Positions 8,250-15,742 of a DNA stretch of 64,000 nt are shown piece by piece; the first letter of the stretch is position 1, and each line of letters starts with the position of its first letter. A program made the translations under genes and the position numbers. Source of the DNA: CAYRGC01 sp964601225. GTDB taxonomy: Bacteria; Patescibacteriota; Gracilibacteria; Peribacterales; Peribacteraceae. The stretch lies in contig CAZRMM010000007.1 of NCBI GenBank assembly GCA_964601225.1, positions 16,736-80,735 on the forward strand, written 5' to 3'. A model generated the notes under the pieces. It did no database searches and had not been told where the DNA came from. It saw only the letters and a list, made by a program, of their open reading frames with translations.

Positions 8250-9017
8250 GTGCCTTTCGACTTTTCGTTCGTCGCCCTGATCGCTCTCTTCGGAGCGGTT
8301 CTGGGAAGTTTTGGTAACGTTCTCATCTATCGAGTCCCGCTGGGGAAAAGCATCGGAGGTCGTTCGGCGTGTCCGCACTGCGGCAGGACGCTTCGGTGGT
8401 TCGAGCTTCTTCCCGTTTTGAGCTATCTCGCCCTACGCGGCCATTGTCGAGGCTGCAGAAAAACGATTGCAGTTCAGTATCCGATCGTCGAGATGATTTC
8501 GGCCGGCATAGCGGTTTTCGCGCTTGTTTTTTCGCCATCCCTTCCCGGCGCCCTCTTCCTGGGGCTGGCACTGTGGCTCTTGCTCCTGCTGTCGATCATC
8601 GATGCGCGCACGGGCATGGTGCCGGACGCACTCAGTATTCCATTTATTCTGGCGGCAGCAGCGTGGGCGCTCGTGCGAAACGGACTTTCCACCGATGCGC
8701 TCACCGATCTGTTCTTTGCGGTTGCCGGTGTCACGGCGTTTTTCCTCGCGCAGTGGATTCTCAGCAAAGGGCGATGGCTTGGAAGCGGCGACATTTTCCT
8801 TGCCGCGGGTATCGCTCTTCTTCTGGGTTCGCCTCTTTTGGCGGGAGCCGCAATCGGAATCGCATACATAACCGGCGCCTGCATCGCGTCCGTTCTTCTC
8901 GTTCTCAAGAGAACCACGCTTGCGTCGCAGCTTGCGTTCGGTCCTTTTCTCGCTCTCGGCGGAGTCATAACGCTTGTTTGGGGGCAGGAGCTTCTGCGGA
9001 TTTTGCGGCTCGTATGA
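8250..9017 (+). CDS. pilD: Type IV prepilin peptidase/N-methyltransferase
   Basis: This 255-aa polytopic membrane protein has the zinc-binding cysteine pairs CPHC (41-44) and CRGC (66-69) of the N-terminal methyltransferase domain. It also has both catalytic aspartates of family A24: Asp118 in SIIDARTG and Asp181 in GSGD. It cleaves the leader of type IV pilins and methylates the new N-terminus at the inner membrane. Its substrates are likely the pilin-like proteins encoded at 18-22.7 kb. The start is GTG at 8250; no clear ribosome-binding site is seen. A perfect hairpin follows the gene. Confidence 0.95.
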   Translation: MPFDFSFVALIALFGAVLGSFGNVLIYRVPLGKSIGGRSACPHCGRTLRWFELLPVLSYLALRGHCRGCRKTIAVQYPIVEMISAGIAVFALVFSPSLPGALFLGLALWLLLLLSIIDARTGMVPDALSIPFILAAAAWALVRNGLSTDALTDLFFAVAGVTAFFLAQWILSKGRWLGSGDIFLAAGIALLLGSPLLAGAAIGIAYITGACIASVLLVLKRTTLASQLAFGPFLALGGVITLVWGQELLRILRLV

Positions 9018-9019
9018 AA

Positions 9020-9048
9020 TAAGACCGTAATCAGAGATTACGGTCTTA
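9020..9048. terminator. Perfect 13-bp stem hairpin after pilD
   Basis: TAAGACCGTAATC and its exact complement are separated by AGA and begin three bases after the pilD stop. There is no U tract, so it is either a weak terminator or an RNA-stability hairpin. The bases from 9049 to 9275 hold a second imperfect stem (TGGCAGAC with GTCTGCCA) and no gene I recognise; no tmRNA is visible there. Confidence 0.6.
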
Positions 9049-9275
9049 GATTGCGCCAGGCGCACGATACTCACAGGGAGCTCGTCGTTCTGGCAGACGC
9101 TAGATACGCGGAGGAATATCCAGGGTCTGCCAGAAGGCGAAATGCGTCTGACGTCATCATTTTATGCAATTTTGTCAAATTGTCAAGAAATCCAAACGGA
9201 ATGTTTTTCTCTAGCTCTAGGGAAATTTCATGTTTCTCTGCTCAAAGACGCCAAAAGCCCGTATCCTCCTGCGCA

Positions 9276-9716
9276 ATGAAGACCGTCGCGGTCAATCGCC
9301 GGGCGCGCTACGACTACGACCTGCTCGAGCGTATCGAGGCAGGTATTCAGCTGACGGGCGGGGAGGCAAAGAGTTGCCGTATGGGGCACGTGAACCTCGC
9401 CGGCTCGTACGTGTCATTCCTCGGCGGAAAGCCGGTGCTCAAGAACGCGAAGATCTCCAAGTACGCGTACGCGGGCCCGGAGCAGCCGCACGCCGACGTC
9501 CGCGACCGGCTTCTCCTGATCAAGAAACCCGAGGCGGCGCGTCTCGAGCGCTCAATGTCCGAGAAGGGCATGGCGCTGATCCCGCTCGAGGTAAAAGCGG
9601 GGCGCTTCATCAAGATCACGATTGCCGTCGCGCGTGGTCGCAAGAAGCTCGACAAGCGGCAGGCGATCAAAGAACGCGAGACCGGGAGGAGGTTGAGGGA
9701 AGGGCGGGAAGAGTAG
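9276..9716 (+). CDS. smpB: SsrA-binding protein SmpB
   Basis: The 146-aa protein matches SmpB throughout: an N-terminal VNRRARYDYDLLERIEAGI, a central GSYVSF, and the basic C-terminal tail GRKKLDKRQAIKERE. SmpB binds tmRNA and brings it to stalled ribosomes for trans-translation. The frame stays open upstream to 9051, but the family start is MKTVAVNRRA at 9276. TATCCT at 9262-9267 ends 8 bases before it. The tmRNA gene itself was not found nearby. Confidence 0.95.
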   Translation: MKTVAVNRRARYDYDLLERIEAGIQLTGGEAKSCRMGHVNLAGSYVSFLGGKPVLKNAKISKYAYAGPEQPHADVRDRLLLIKKPEAARLERSMSEKGMALIPLEVKAGRFIKITIAVARGRKKLDKRQAIKERETGRRLREGREE

Positions 9717-9794
9717 AAAGTATTTTGTATGAAGTATTATGGTTTTGGCATTCGACATGCTTAATACTCAATACCAGATACGTCATACTTCGCT
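9716..9794. repeat. Palindromic spacer of AAGTAT/AATAC heptamers
   Basis: The left arm (AAAGTAT, TTTGTAT, GAAGTAT) and right arm (TTAATAC, TCAATAC, CAGATAC, GTCATAC) are built on the same degenerate 7-base unit in opposite orientation. The element fills the whole smpB-recR spacer. Its right arm supplies CATACT, the likely -10 box for recR. Confidence 0.65.
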
Positions 9795-9800
9795 GTGTTC

Positions 9801-10397
9801 ATGAGTCTCCTCCCTCCGCAAATTCAACGGCTCATCGAGGAGTTCAGTAAGCTCCCCGGCATCGGCCCCAAAAGCGCCGAGCGCCTCACGTTCCATCTCA
9901 TCCGCAGTTCGCGCGCGTCTCCCGAAAAGCTCGGCCAGGCGCTGCTCGATCTCAAGCGCGAGCTCAAGTTCTGCCGCAGTTGCCAAATGGTGACGGTCGA
10001 CGAGCTCTGTCCCATCTGCCGCGATCCGGGGCGCGATCGCGCGACGATCCTCGTCGTGGAAGACCCGCTCGAGGTCGTGGCGTTCGAGAAATCCGGTTAC
10101 AAGGGCCTCTATCACGTGCTTCACGGCGTGCTTTCGCCCATCGACGGCATGGGACCCGAGCAGCTCAAGATGCGCGAGCTTATCGAGCGCGCGAAAGGCG
10201 GTTCCATCCAAGAAATCGTGGTCGCCACGAACCCGGACGTGGAGGGCGAGGCCACCGCGAGCTACATTCGCATGCAGTTGCAGCAATTCGTCCCCAAAAT
10301 CACGCGCCTCGCGCACGGGCTTCCCATGGGCGCGGATATCGAGTTCGCCGACCAGGTGACGCTGCGGGAGGCGTTGGCGGGGAGGAGGAGTTTGTAA
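9801..10397 (+). CDS. recR: Recombination mediator protein RecR
   Basis: The 198-aa protein has the helix-hairpin-helix KLPGIGPKSAERL at 18-30, a four-Cys zinc finger (Cys58, 61, 70, 73) and a Toprim domain (VVEDPLEVVAFEKSG, and ATNPDVEGEATA near 145). RecR works with RecO to load RecA onto SSB-coated single-stranded DNA. A GTG two codons upstream (9795) is an alternative start. The repeat-derived CATACT (9785-9790) ends 10 bases before the ATG. It lies between smpB and a convergent small membrane-protein gene. Confidence 0.95.
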   Translation: MSLLPPQIQRLIEEFSKLPGIGPKSAERLTFHLIRSSRASPEKLGQALLDLKRELKFCRSCQMVTVDELCPICRDPGRDRATILVVEDPLEVVAFEKSGYKGLYHVLHGVLSPIDGMGPEQLKMRELIERAKGGSIQEIVVATNPDVEGEATASYIRMQLQQFVPKITRLAHGLPMGADIEFADQVTLREALAGRRSL

Positions 10398-10420
10398 TGT
10401 TTGTGATCACCGAATGCATA

Positions 10421-10447
10421 AAGACCCGCCCCACACAGGGGGCGGGC
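10421..10447 (-). terminator. Terminator of small membrane-protein gene
   Basis: On the minus strand CCCGCCCC pairs with GGGGCGGG around a CTGTGT loop, followed by TCTTTAT. It lies 8 bases after the small gene's stop and faces recR, so it could serve both convergent genes. Confidence 0.7.
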
Positions 10448-10454
10448 GCTTCCG

Positions 10455-10628
10455 TCATTTTCGGCTCAGTGCAAACCCGATCATTGCGCAGCCGAGCAGT
10501 TGCCCGACCAGCATGTACACGATGGGCAGCGAAAGGGTTTGCGACGATGGGCTCGGAACCCGAAAAACGGGTTCGTAAACCGCAAAAAGACCGAAAAAAC
10601 AGAAGCAAATCCGCCAATACCATTTCAT
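10455..10628 (-). CDS. Small membrane protein, 57 aa, unknown
   Basis: A short frame starts at ATG 10628 and ends at TGA 10457-10455. Support comes from a full Shine-Dalgarno AAAGGAGGTG (10642-10633) 4 bases before the ATG, a promoter upstream and a strong terminator downstream. The product begins MKWYWRICFCFFGLFAV (first hydrophobic segment, about 3-18) and has a second hydrophobic segment near 33-54 containing IVYMLVGQLLGCAMIGFAL. It ends in RK, so a two-pass membrane protein is likely. I do not recognise a family. It is one of only two genes here with a textbook Shine-Dalgarno. Confidence 0.7.
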   Translation of the reverse strand: MKWYWRICFCFFGLFAVYEPVFRVPSPSSQTLSLPIVYMLVGQLLGCAMIGFALSRK

Positions 10629-10632
10629 AGCG

Positions 10633-10642
10633 CACCTCCTTT
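10633..10642 (-). promoter_or_regulatory. Strong Shine-Dalgarno AAAGGAGGTG
   Basis: This full-length Shine-Dalgarno stands out because most genes here have none. It is identical to the one before the 32-aa gene at 62119. Pairing to the local 16S tail (CACTTCCTT) would need one G-U wobble. Confidence 0.65.
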
Positions 10643-10667
10643 GTGCAGTGGAATTGGCAAGGTCAAT

Positions 10668-10696
10668 GTTACAGCATTAATCTGAATTCAAGTCAA
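10668..10696 (-). promoter_or_regulatory. Promoter of small membrane-protein gene
   Basis: TTGACT (10696-10691), 17 bases, TGTAAC (10673-10668) on the minus strand predicts initiation near 10661 and a leader of about 33 bases that contains the Shine-Dalgarno. Confidence 0.5.
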
Positions 10697-10736
10697 AAAA
10701 ATCGACGGGCCAACCGGTTCGACGCGAAAGAAAGCG

Positions 10737-12254
10737 TCAATGCCTGAACGCTCGCACCCCCGTCGTGACCATCACGAGTCCAAGTTCGTCCGCCTTGGCG
10801 AACACTTCGGCGTCGCGGATGGAACCGCCCGGTTGGATGATCGCGGCGATGCCGTGCTTCGCGGCCTCCTCAACGGAGTCCGGGAAGGGGAAGAAGGCGT
10901 CGCTCGCCATGACGGCGCCCTTGGCGCGCTCGCCCGCCCGCTTCGCGGCGATCCAGGTGGAGTCGACGCGGCTCGTCTGTCCCGTGCCGAGTCCCACCGT
11001 CGTCCTGTCCTTCGCGAAGGCGATGGCGTTGCTCTTGCAGTACTTCACCGCGCTCCACGCGAAGAGCATATCTTTGATCTGTTCGGGGGTCGGCTGCTTT
11101 TTGGAAACCACCGTCAGATCCTTCTCCGTCACGACGCGGTCATCGATATTCTGGACGAGCATGCCGCCTTTCACGGAGCGGTATTGAATTGCGAGTTGCG
11201 AATTGCGAATCGCCGATTGGCTGATTACACGAATATTCGGCTTCTGCTTGAGGATTTCGAGGGCCTTGGGCTCATAGCCCGGAGCCACGATCACCTCCAC
11301 GAACATTTTCTGGTCGATGATTCTCTGGGCGATGTCCGCCGAGCAGTCGCGGTTGAGCGCGATGATGACGCCGAAGGCGGAAAGGCGGTCCGTGTCGTAC
11401 GCGCGCTGGAACGCCTCTTCGATCTTCTCGTGCGATGCGATGCCCGACGGGTTCGCGTGCTTCACGAACACGGCCGTCGGCTCCGAAAATTCCGCGACAG
11501 CGGCCCACGCGGCATCGGCGTCGAGGATGTTCAGGTAGCTGAGCGCCTTCCCCTGATGGAGGACGCCCCAGCCTTTCTTTGCGGGCTCGCCGTTCGCGAT
11601 GGCGTAGTACTCCCCCCACTGGTGCGGGTTTTCGCCGTAACGGAGAGTTTCGCCGTTCACGAGGAAGACGGCATGGCCCATCGAGAAGTACGTCGAGATC
11701 ATCGCGTCGTACATGGCGGTATGCAGAAAGACTTTCGCCGCCAATTGGTCTCGGGTTTCCGGCTTAGTGTCGCCATTCTCTTTTATTTCCGTCATGACCA
11801 TTCCGTAATCGCCCGGGTCGCAAACCACGGTGACGGCATCGTGGTTCTTGGCGGCGCTCCTAAGGAGAGTGGGTCCTCCGATATCGATCTGCTCGGTGAT
11901 TTCCGAATCGGTTTTGCTCTTATCGGCCACGGTCTTCGCGAACGGGTAGAGATTCACGCAGACGAGGTCGATCGGTTCGATCCCGAGCTTCTGCGCCTCT
12001 GCCTGGTCGCCCGGATTGTTGCGACGGAACAAGATGCCGCCCATGATTTTCGGATGCATCGTCTTCACGCGGCCGCCGAAGCACTCGGGAAACCCCGTCA
12101 CCTCGTCGACACCTCGAACGGGAATGCCCGCCTCACTGAGAGCCTTCAATGTTCCTCCGGTGGAAAGAATTTCAAAGCCCGCCTCCCGGAGTGTCCGGGC
12201 GAAGGGAATCAGGTCCGTCTTGTCGGAGACGGAAAGGAGAGCTCTGCGAGACAC
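10737..12254 (-). CDS. purH: Bifunctional AICAR transformylase/IMP cyclohydrolase
   Basis: The 505-aa protein carries the N-terminal IMP cyclohydrolase (MGS-like) domain, with SVSDKTDLIPFARTL near 8 and GRVKTMHPKIMGGIL near 65. The AICAR transformylase domain follows (KHANPSG near 262, and SDAFFPFPDSVEEAAKHGI near the end). It performs the last two steps of de novo IMP synthesis. The start is GTG 12254: TACACT (12266-12261) ends 6 bases before it, so the mRNA looks leaderless. A 7-base periodic element (11182-11226) is embedded in frame and encodes the SAIRNSQLAIQ segment in a linker; the enzyme otherwise looks intact. Confidence 0.96.
   Translation of the reverse strand: MSRRALLSVSDKTDLIPFARTLREAGFEILSTGGTLKALSEAGIPVRGVDEVTGFPECFGGRVKTMHPKIMGGILFRRNNPGDQAEAQKLGIEPIDLVCVNLYPFAKTVADKSKTDSEITEQIDIGGPTLLRSAAKNHDAVTVVCDPGDYGMVMTEIKENGDTKPETRDQLAAKVFLHTAMYDAMISTYFSMGHAVFLVNGETLRYGENPHQWGEYYAIANGEPAKKGWGVLHQGKALSYLNILDADAAWAAVAEFSEPTAVFVKHANPSGIASHEKIEEAFQRAYDTDRLSAFGVIIALNRDCSADIAQRIIDQKMFVEVIVAPGYEPKALEILKQKPNIRVISQSAIRNSQLAIQYRSVKGGMLVQNIDDRVVTEKDLTVVSKKQPTPEQIKDMLFAWSAVKYCKSNAIAFAKDRTTVGLGTGQTSRVDSTWIAAKRAGERAKGAVMASDAFFPFPDSVEEAAKHGIAAIIQPGGSIRDAEVFAKADELGLVMVTTGVRAFRH
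11182..11226. repeat. In-frame heptamer element inside purH
   Basis: TTGCGAG, TTGCGAA, TTGCGAA, TCGCCGA, TTGGCTG follow in exact 7-base register. On the coding strand the element encodes SAIRNSQLAIQ. The same unit family flanks the gene at 27461 and lies inside tsaB and secA. Confidence 0.75.
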
Positions 12255-12327
12255 GGCACGAGTGTACAGCGCAGAAAAGCGGTCGCACAGGCCTTTTTAA
12301 ACGATATTTTTCGGAAGAATCCGATAA

Positions 12328-12356
12328 TTGTCATTTTCTATAAAAAATAGTATAAT
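12328..12356 (+). promoter_or_regulatory. Promoter of calpain-like gene
   Basis: TTGTCA (12328-12333), 17 bases, TATAAT (12351-12356). The ATG is at 12367, so the predicted leader is only about 4 bases. The upstream in-frame extension is rejected because it lies inside this promoter. Confidence 0.8.
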
Positions 12357-12366
12357 ACTCTATTCA

Positions 12367-13440
12367 ATGCCGATCAGAGAACCGCCCTCTTCGGATCGCT
12401 GGGATGCCAGGCCGGCATCGCCCAAAGAATTGCCCGGCCTCAAGTGGAAAGGAAAAGAAATCCCCGTCGCCAAGGCGGTCGGCATTCCGGAGTCGAGGCC
12501 GCCCCTCGGTCATCCTGTCGGCAAGGTACGGAAAGACACTCGAGGGAAATATGTTGAAGTCATGACGGGGAATTCCGGTGATGTCCACCAAGTTTCGGAT
12601 GAGGATGTCATTACAAGCGCGAGCGATGTAGCCGGAATGGAGGTGACCTTATCGGATGCTTCGTTCTATCATCTTTTTCCGAAAGGGAAATTGCCTCGCC
12701 AGAGCATAGGAAATTGCTGGTCCGTCGCCGCACTGATCTCCTTGAGGAAATATCCGTATTTTAAAGCAATTATTCAGCGGTCGATTCGTGAAATTTTTCG
12801 CGGAGGGAAACTCGTCGGATGGACTGTCCGTTTCCCGCTTGGGAGCCCCGTTTCAAAAAAAGAAATCGGCGTATTGCGGGCAGAACTGTCCGGAAAAGGG
12901 ATGGATGCCCCTCTCGGTTTCCATATCTTGGAAGCAGTCATCGCAAAGCGCGAAGTGCAGTCGGATCGTAAGTCGACGATTGCCCGCTACCGTCATGACG
13001 GAAAACTGAATGTCGAAAAAATCATGCAGTCTGGCGTGATGAGCAATGCTTTTGTTTATCTCTTGGGCAATCAGGCGAAGGAACCGAAGATAGGAAAACA
13101 AAGGACTTCCTTTTCGCATACGTCGACCAAGGTCCAGGAGGAGGTCCTCGATTATCTTCGAAATTTCAATCCACGACGGGATATTGCGACATTCGCCACT
13201 CCCCCAAGTGACGAAGTGCATGCCTTCACGTTGCCAGGTCTTTCCTATTCTTTCTTTACCGGACACGCATATGCGCTGCTTGATGTGGATCCCGAGTCAA
13301 AAACGGTGACGGTACAGGATCCGAACCGTGAGGAAGCGGTATTTCTCAGTTGGGACGATGTTCTTGTCGCTTTCTCTGCCATTCATCGCGTGAGGATGTT
13401 CCAGAGAGACACAGGCAAAAAATTGCATAAAACCGCTTGA
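12367..13440 (+). CDS. Calpain-like (clan CA, family C2-type) cysteine protease
   Basis: The 357-aa protein has what looks like a complete papain-fold triad in calpain style. Gln112 and Cys117 lie in QSIGNCWSVAALISL (compare GDCWxLAAL in calpains), His300 in TGHAYALLDVD, and Asn320 in VQDPN. There is no signal peptide or membrane segment, so it is probably cytosolic unless exported another way. The first 90 residues are Pro/charged-rich and may be a pro- or targeting region. No calcium-binding EF-hands are seen. Family assignment rests on the motifs and their order. It has its own strong promoter and an apparent terminator. Confidence 0.75.
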   Translation: MPIREPPSSDRWDARPASPKELPGLKWKGKEIPVAKAVGIPESRPPLGHPVGKVRKDTRGKYVEVMTGNSGDVHQVSDEDVITSASDVAGMEVTLSDASFYHLFPKGKLPRQSIGNCWSVAALISLRKYPYFKAIIQRSIREIFRGGKLVGWTVRFPLGSPVSKKEIGVLRAELSGKGMDAPLGFHILEAVIAKREVQSDRKSTIARYRHDGKLNVEKIMQSGVMSNAFVYLLGNQAKEPKIGKQRTSFSHTSTKVQEEVLDYLRNFNPRRDIATFATPPSDEVHAFTLPGLSYSFFTGHAYALLDVDPESKTVTVQDPNREEAVFLSWDDVLVAFSAIHRVRMFQRDTGKKLHKTA

Positions 13441-13462
13441 GATAAAGGTTTCCTGCTACTTC

Positions 13463-13489
13463 CCGGGCTTTCAAATGCCCCGATTTTTT
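13463..13489 (+). terminator. Likely terminator after calpain-like gene
   Basis: GGGC pairs with GCCC around an 8-base loop and is followed by CGATTTTTT. It overlaps the -35 region of the response-regulator promoter, so spacing is tight. Confidence 0.5.
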
Positions 13490-13497
13490 GCTATAAT
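13469..13497 (+). promoter_or_regulatory. Promoter of response regulator-pilB-pilC operon
   Basis: TTTCAA (13469-13474), 17 bases, then an extended -10 TGC-TATAAT (13492-13497). The ATG at 13516 is about 12 bases from the predicted transcription start. Confidence 0.75.
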
Positions 13498-13515
13498 ACT
13501 TCGATAACACACACC

Positions 13516-13929
13516 ATGCCCAAGAACGACGAATCTGAGGCCAAGAAGACCGCTCCCGCCGCCGCGGGAACGGGCAAAAAAATCCTCATTGTGGAGGATG
13601 AAAAACCGCTTGCCCACGCGCTTGAGCTTAAGCTCACCCACGAGGGTTACGACGTGCATGTTGAGATGACGGGCGCCGCCGGTCTCAAGGAGGCGCTGAC
13701 GGGAAACTACGCACTCATTTTGCTCGATCTCATTATGCCGGAAATCGACGGATTTGCGGTCCTTCAGGGGCTGAAAGACAAGGGAGTCAACACGCCGACA
13801 ATCGTGCTGTCGAATCTCGGACAGGATGAAGATCGCAAGCGCGCACTCGACCTTGGGGCGAAGCAATATTACGTGAAAGCAAACACGCCGATCGTCGAGA
13901 TCGTGAAGGCAGTTCATTCCACGCTCTGA
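13516..13929 (+). CDS. Single-domain response regulator (CheY/PilG-like)
   Basis: The 137-aa protein is a lone receiver domain after a 20-residue Lys/Ala-rich leader. It has acidic Glu27/Asp28 in IVEDE, phospho-acceptor Asp71 in LLDLIMPEIDGF, the conserved Ser of IVLSN, and the switch Lys in YYVKAN. There is no output domain. It is the first gene of an apparent operon, 4 bases before pilB, so it may regulate the pilus motor as PilG/PilH-type receivers do. The histidine kinase at 22783 beyond the pilin genes is a candidate partner. Confidence 0.9.
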   Translation: MPKNDESEAKKTAPAAAGTGKKILIVEDEKPLAHALELKLTHEGYDVHVEMTGAAGLKEALTGNYALILLDLIMPEIDGFAVLQGLKDKGVNTPTIVLSNLGQDEDRKRALDLGAKQYYVKANTPIVEIVKAVHSTL

Positions 13930-13933
13930 TCCC

Positions 13934-15742
13934 ATGGCACTGAAAGATTCCGATCTCGGCGCGCTTCTCCTCGAGGGGAATTACGTCAGCAAGGAGGAGC
14001 TTGATGATGCGTTGAAGCAGGCAAAGGATCGTGGAGTTTCACTGAAATCGGTACTGACGGATTTGGGGTTCCTGACACAGGAGCTTTTCGAAAGTGCCGT
14101 TGCCGAGCACTACAAGTTGCCATTCCTCGATGCGCGCACGTTTCCGCCGGCGGCCGATCTCGTGACGGCATTGCCGGAGGAAATCGCGCGCGCGTACAAC
14201 GTCGTCGTGGTGAAGCGCGAGGGGGCCGCCGTCACGCTCGCCACGTCCGATCCCGGCAATGAATTCCTGGAAGAAGCCGTGCGCGGGAATTTGGACCAAA
14301 AAATCGCGGTCTTCCCCGAGAAAGACGAGGCACGAAAGAAGAATATGGCATCCTCGCCCAAGGCTGCCGCCTTTTCTTTCATCGGTCGCAAGAAGGCCGA
14401 TGATCGTCAGGCCTTTGCAGGAACGCTCGCTTGGTACTACGCGCCTGCGGGTCTCATCGAGACGTATTTTGTTCATTTTCGCAAAGCGCTTGCGACGCGC
14501 TTCCAGTCGATTATCAACGAGCAAAAGAAAGTCGCTCCGGAAATCATCACGGAGATTTTCAACGATGCGATCGAGCTGCGCGCTTCCGATATCCACTTCG
14601 AGCCTCAGGAGGGGACCGTCATCGTTCGCTTCCGCGTGGACGGCGTCATGCATGAAGCGGGACGAATTCCAAAGGAATATTTCGAAGGGGTCGTGAACCG
14701 CATCAAGATCGAAGCCAACATGCGTCTCGACGAGCACTTCGCCGCGCAGGATGGGGCGATTCGCTATAAGACGCGAAAGGGCAGCGTCATCGATTTGCGC
14801 GTTTCCATCGTTCCCGTTGTCGACGGAGAGAAGATCGTTTTGCGTATTCTCTCGGAATATCTGCGGACACTCACGCTCCAGAGTCTCGGGTTCTCCGAGA
14901 GTTACCAGCGCATCTTGGAAATCGCCGCGCACAAACCCTTCGGCATGATCCTCACGACCGGCCCCACGGGTTCCGGCAAGTCCACGACGCTCTATGCGCT
15001 CCTGAAGATGCGCAACAACTCCGACGTGAACATTTCCACGATCGAGGATCCGGTCGAGTACAAAATTCCGGGCATCAATCACATCCAGGTGAACCCGGAG
15101 ACGAATCTGACGTTTGCCAACGGTCTTCGCGCTCTCGTGCGCCAGGATCCAAACATCATTCTCGTCGGTGAAATCCGTGACGGAGAAACGGCGTCCATCG
15201 CCGTGAATGCCGCACTCACGGGCCACCTTCTTTTCTCGACTCTTCACGCGAACGATGCGGCGACGGCCGTACCGCGTCTCCTCGATATGGGAGTCGAACC
15301 GTTCCTTCTTGCCTCCACGCTCGAGGTGGTGCTCGGTCAGCGTCTCATGCGCCGCATTTGCCCGCAGTGCCGCTACAGCTATTCCATTCCCCTCGCGGAT
15401 GCCCAGAAGCTCTTCCCGGGCGCGCAGAAGTATTTCGTGAACAAGGACGACGTGCGTCTTTACAAAGGAAAGGGTTGTGAGGCGTGCGGCAATACGGGAT
15501 ACCGCGGCCGTATCGGAATCTACGAGCTTCTTGTGATCACGCCCGAGATCCAGGAGTTGATCGTGCGTCGCGCGTCTTCTGCGGAGCTGAACAAAAAAGC
15601 GTACGAGCAGGGATTCAAAGTGCTTTTCGACGATGGTTTTGAAAAAGTCCGCGCCGGCATGACCACCATCGAGGAACTGATGCGCGTCGCCGCGCCGCCG
15701 GATCTTCTCTTCGCTCATGACACCCCAGGAAAGTCAGCATGA
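13934..15742 (+). CDS. pilB: Type IV pilus assembly ATPase PilB
   Basis: The 602-aa protein has the N-terminal GspE-type domain (about 1-145) and the secretion ATPase core. The core includes Walker A GPTGSGKST at 343-351, an Asp box around DVNISTIEDPVEY and a Walker B/His box (ILVGEIRDGETA, TGHLLFSTLHANDA). A four-Cys zinc module (CPQC and CEACG) follows. This hexameric cytoplasmic ATPase powers pilin polymerisation with PilC. It starts 4 bases after the response regulator and overlaps pilC by 26 bases. Confidence 0.96.
   Translation: MALKDSDLGALLLEGNYVSKEELDDALKQAKDRGVSLKSVLTDLGFLTQELFESAVAEHYKLPFLDARTFPPAADLVTALPEEIARAYNVVVVKREGAAVTLATSDPGNEFLEEAVRGNLDQKIAVFPEKDEARKKNMASSPKAAAFSFIGRKKADDRQAFAGTLAWYYAPAGLIETYFVHFRKALATRFQSIINEQKKVAPEIITEIFNDAIELRASDIHFEPQEGTVIVRFRVDGVMHEAGRIPKEYFEGVVNRIKIEANMRLDEHFAAQDGAIRYKTRKGSVIDLRVSIVPVVDGEKIVLRILSEYLRTLTLQSLGFSESYQRILEIAAHKPFGMILTTGPTGSGKSTTLYALLKMRNNSDVNISTIEDPVEYKIPGINHIQVNPETNLTFANGLRALVRQDPNIILVGEIRDGETASIAVNAALTGHLLFSTLHANDAATAVPRLLDMGVEPFLLASTLEVVLGQRLMRRICPQCRYSYSIPLADAQKLFPGAQKYFVNKDDVRLYKGKGCEACGNTGYRGRIGIYELLVITPEIQELIVRRASSAELNKKAYEQGFKVLFDDGFEKVRAGMTTIEELMRVAAPPDLLFAHDTPGKSA

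Noticed and set aside
9049..9275. Possible tmRNA gene next to smpB
   Set aside because: No tRNA-Ala-like ends, GGTTCGA T-arm or tag-peptide frame could be found; only an imperfect 8-bp stem.
10740..12350. 536-codon plus-strand frame opposite purH
   Set aside because: Antisense shadow of purH; it has no promoter and its composition is atypical.
14039..15718. 559-codon minus-strand frame opposite pilB
   Set aside because: Antisense shadow of a conserved pilB.
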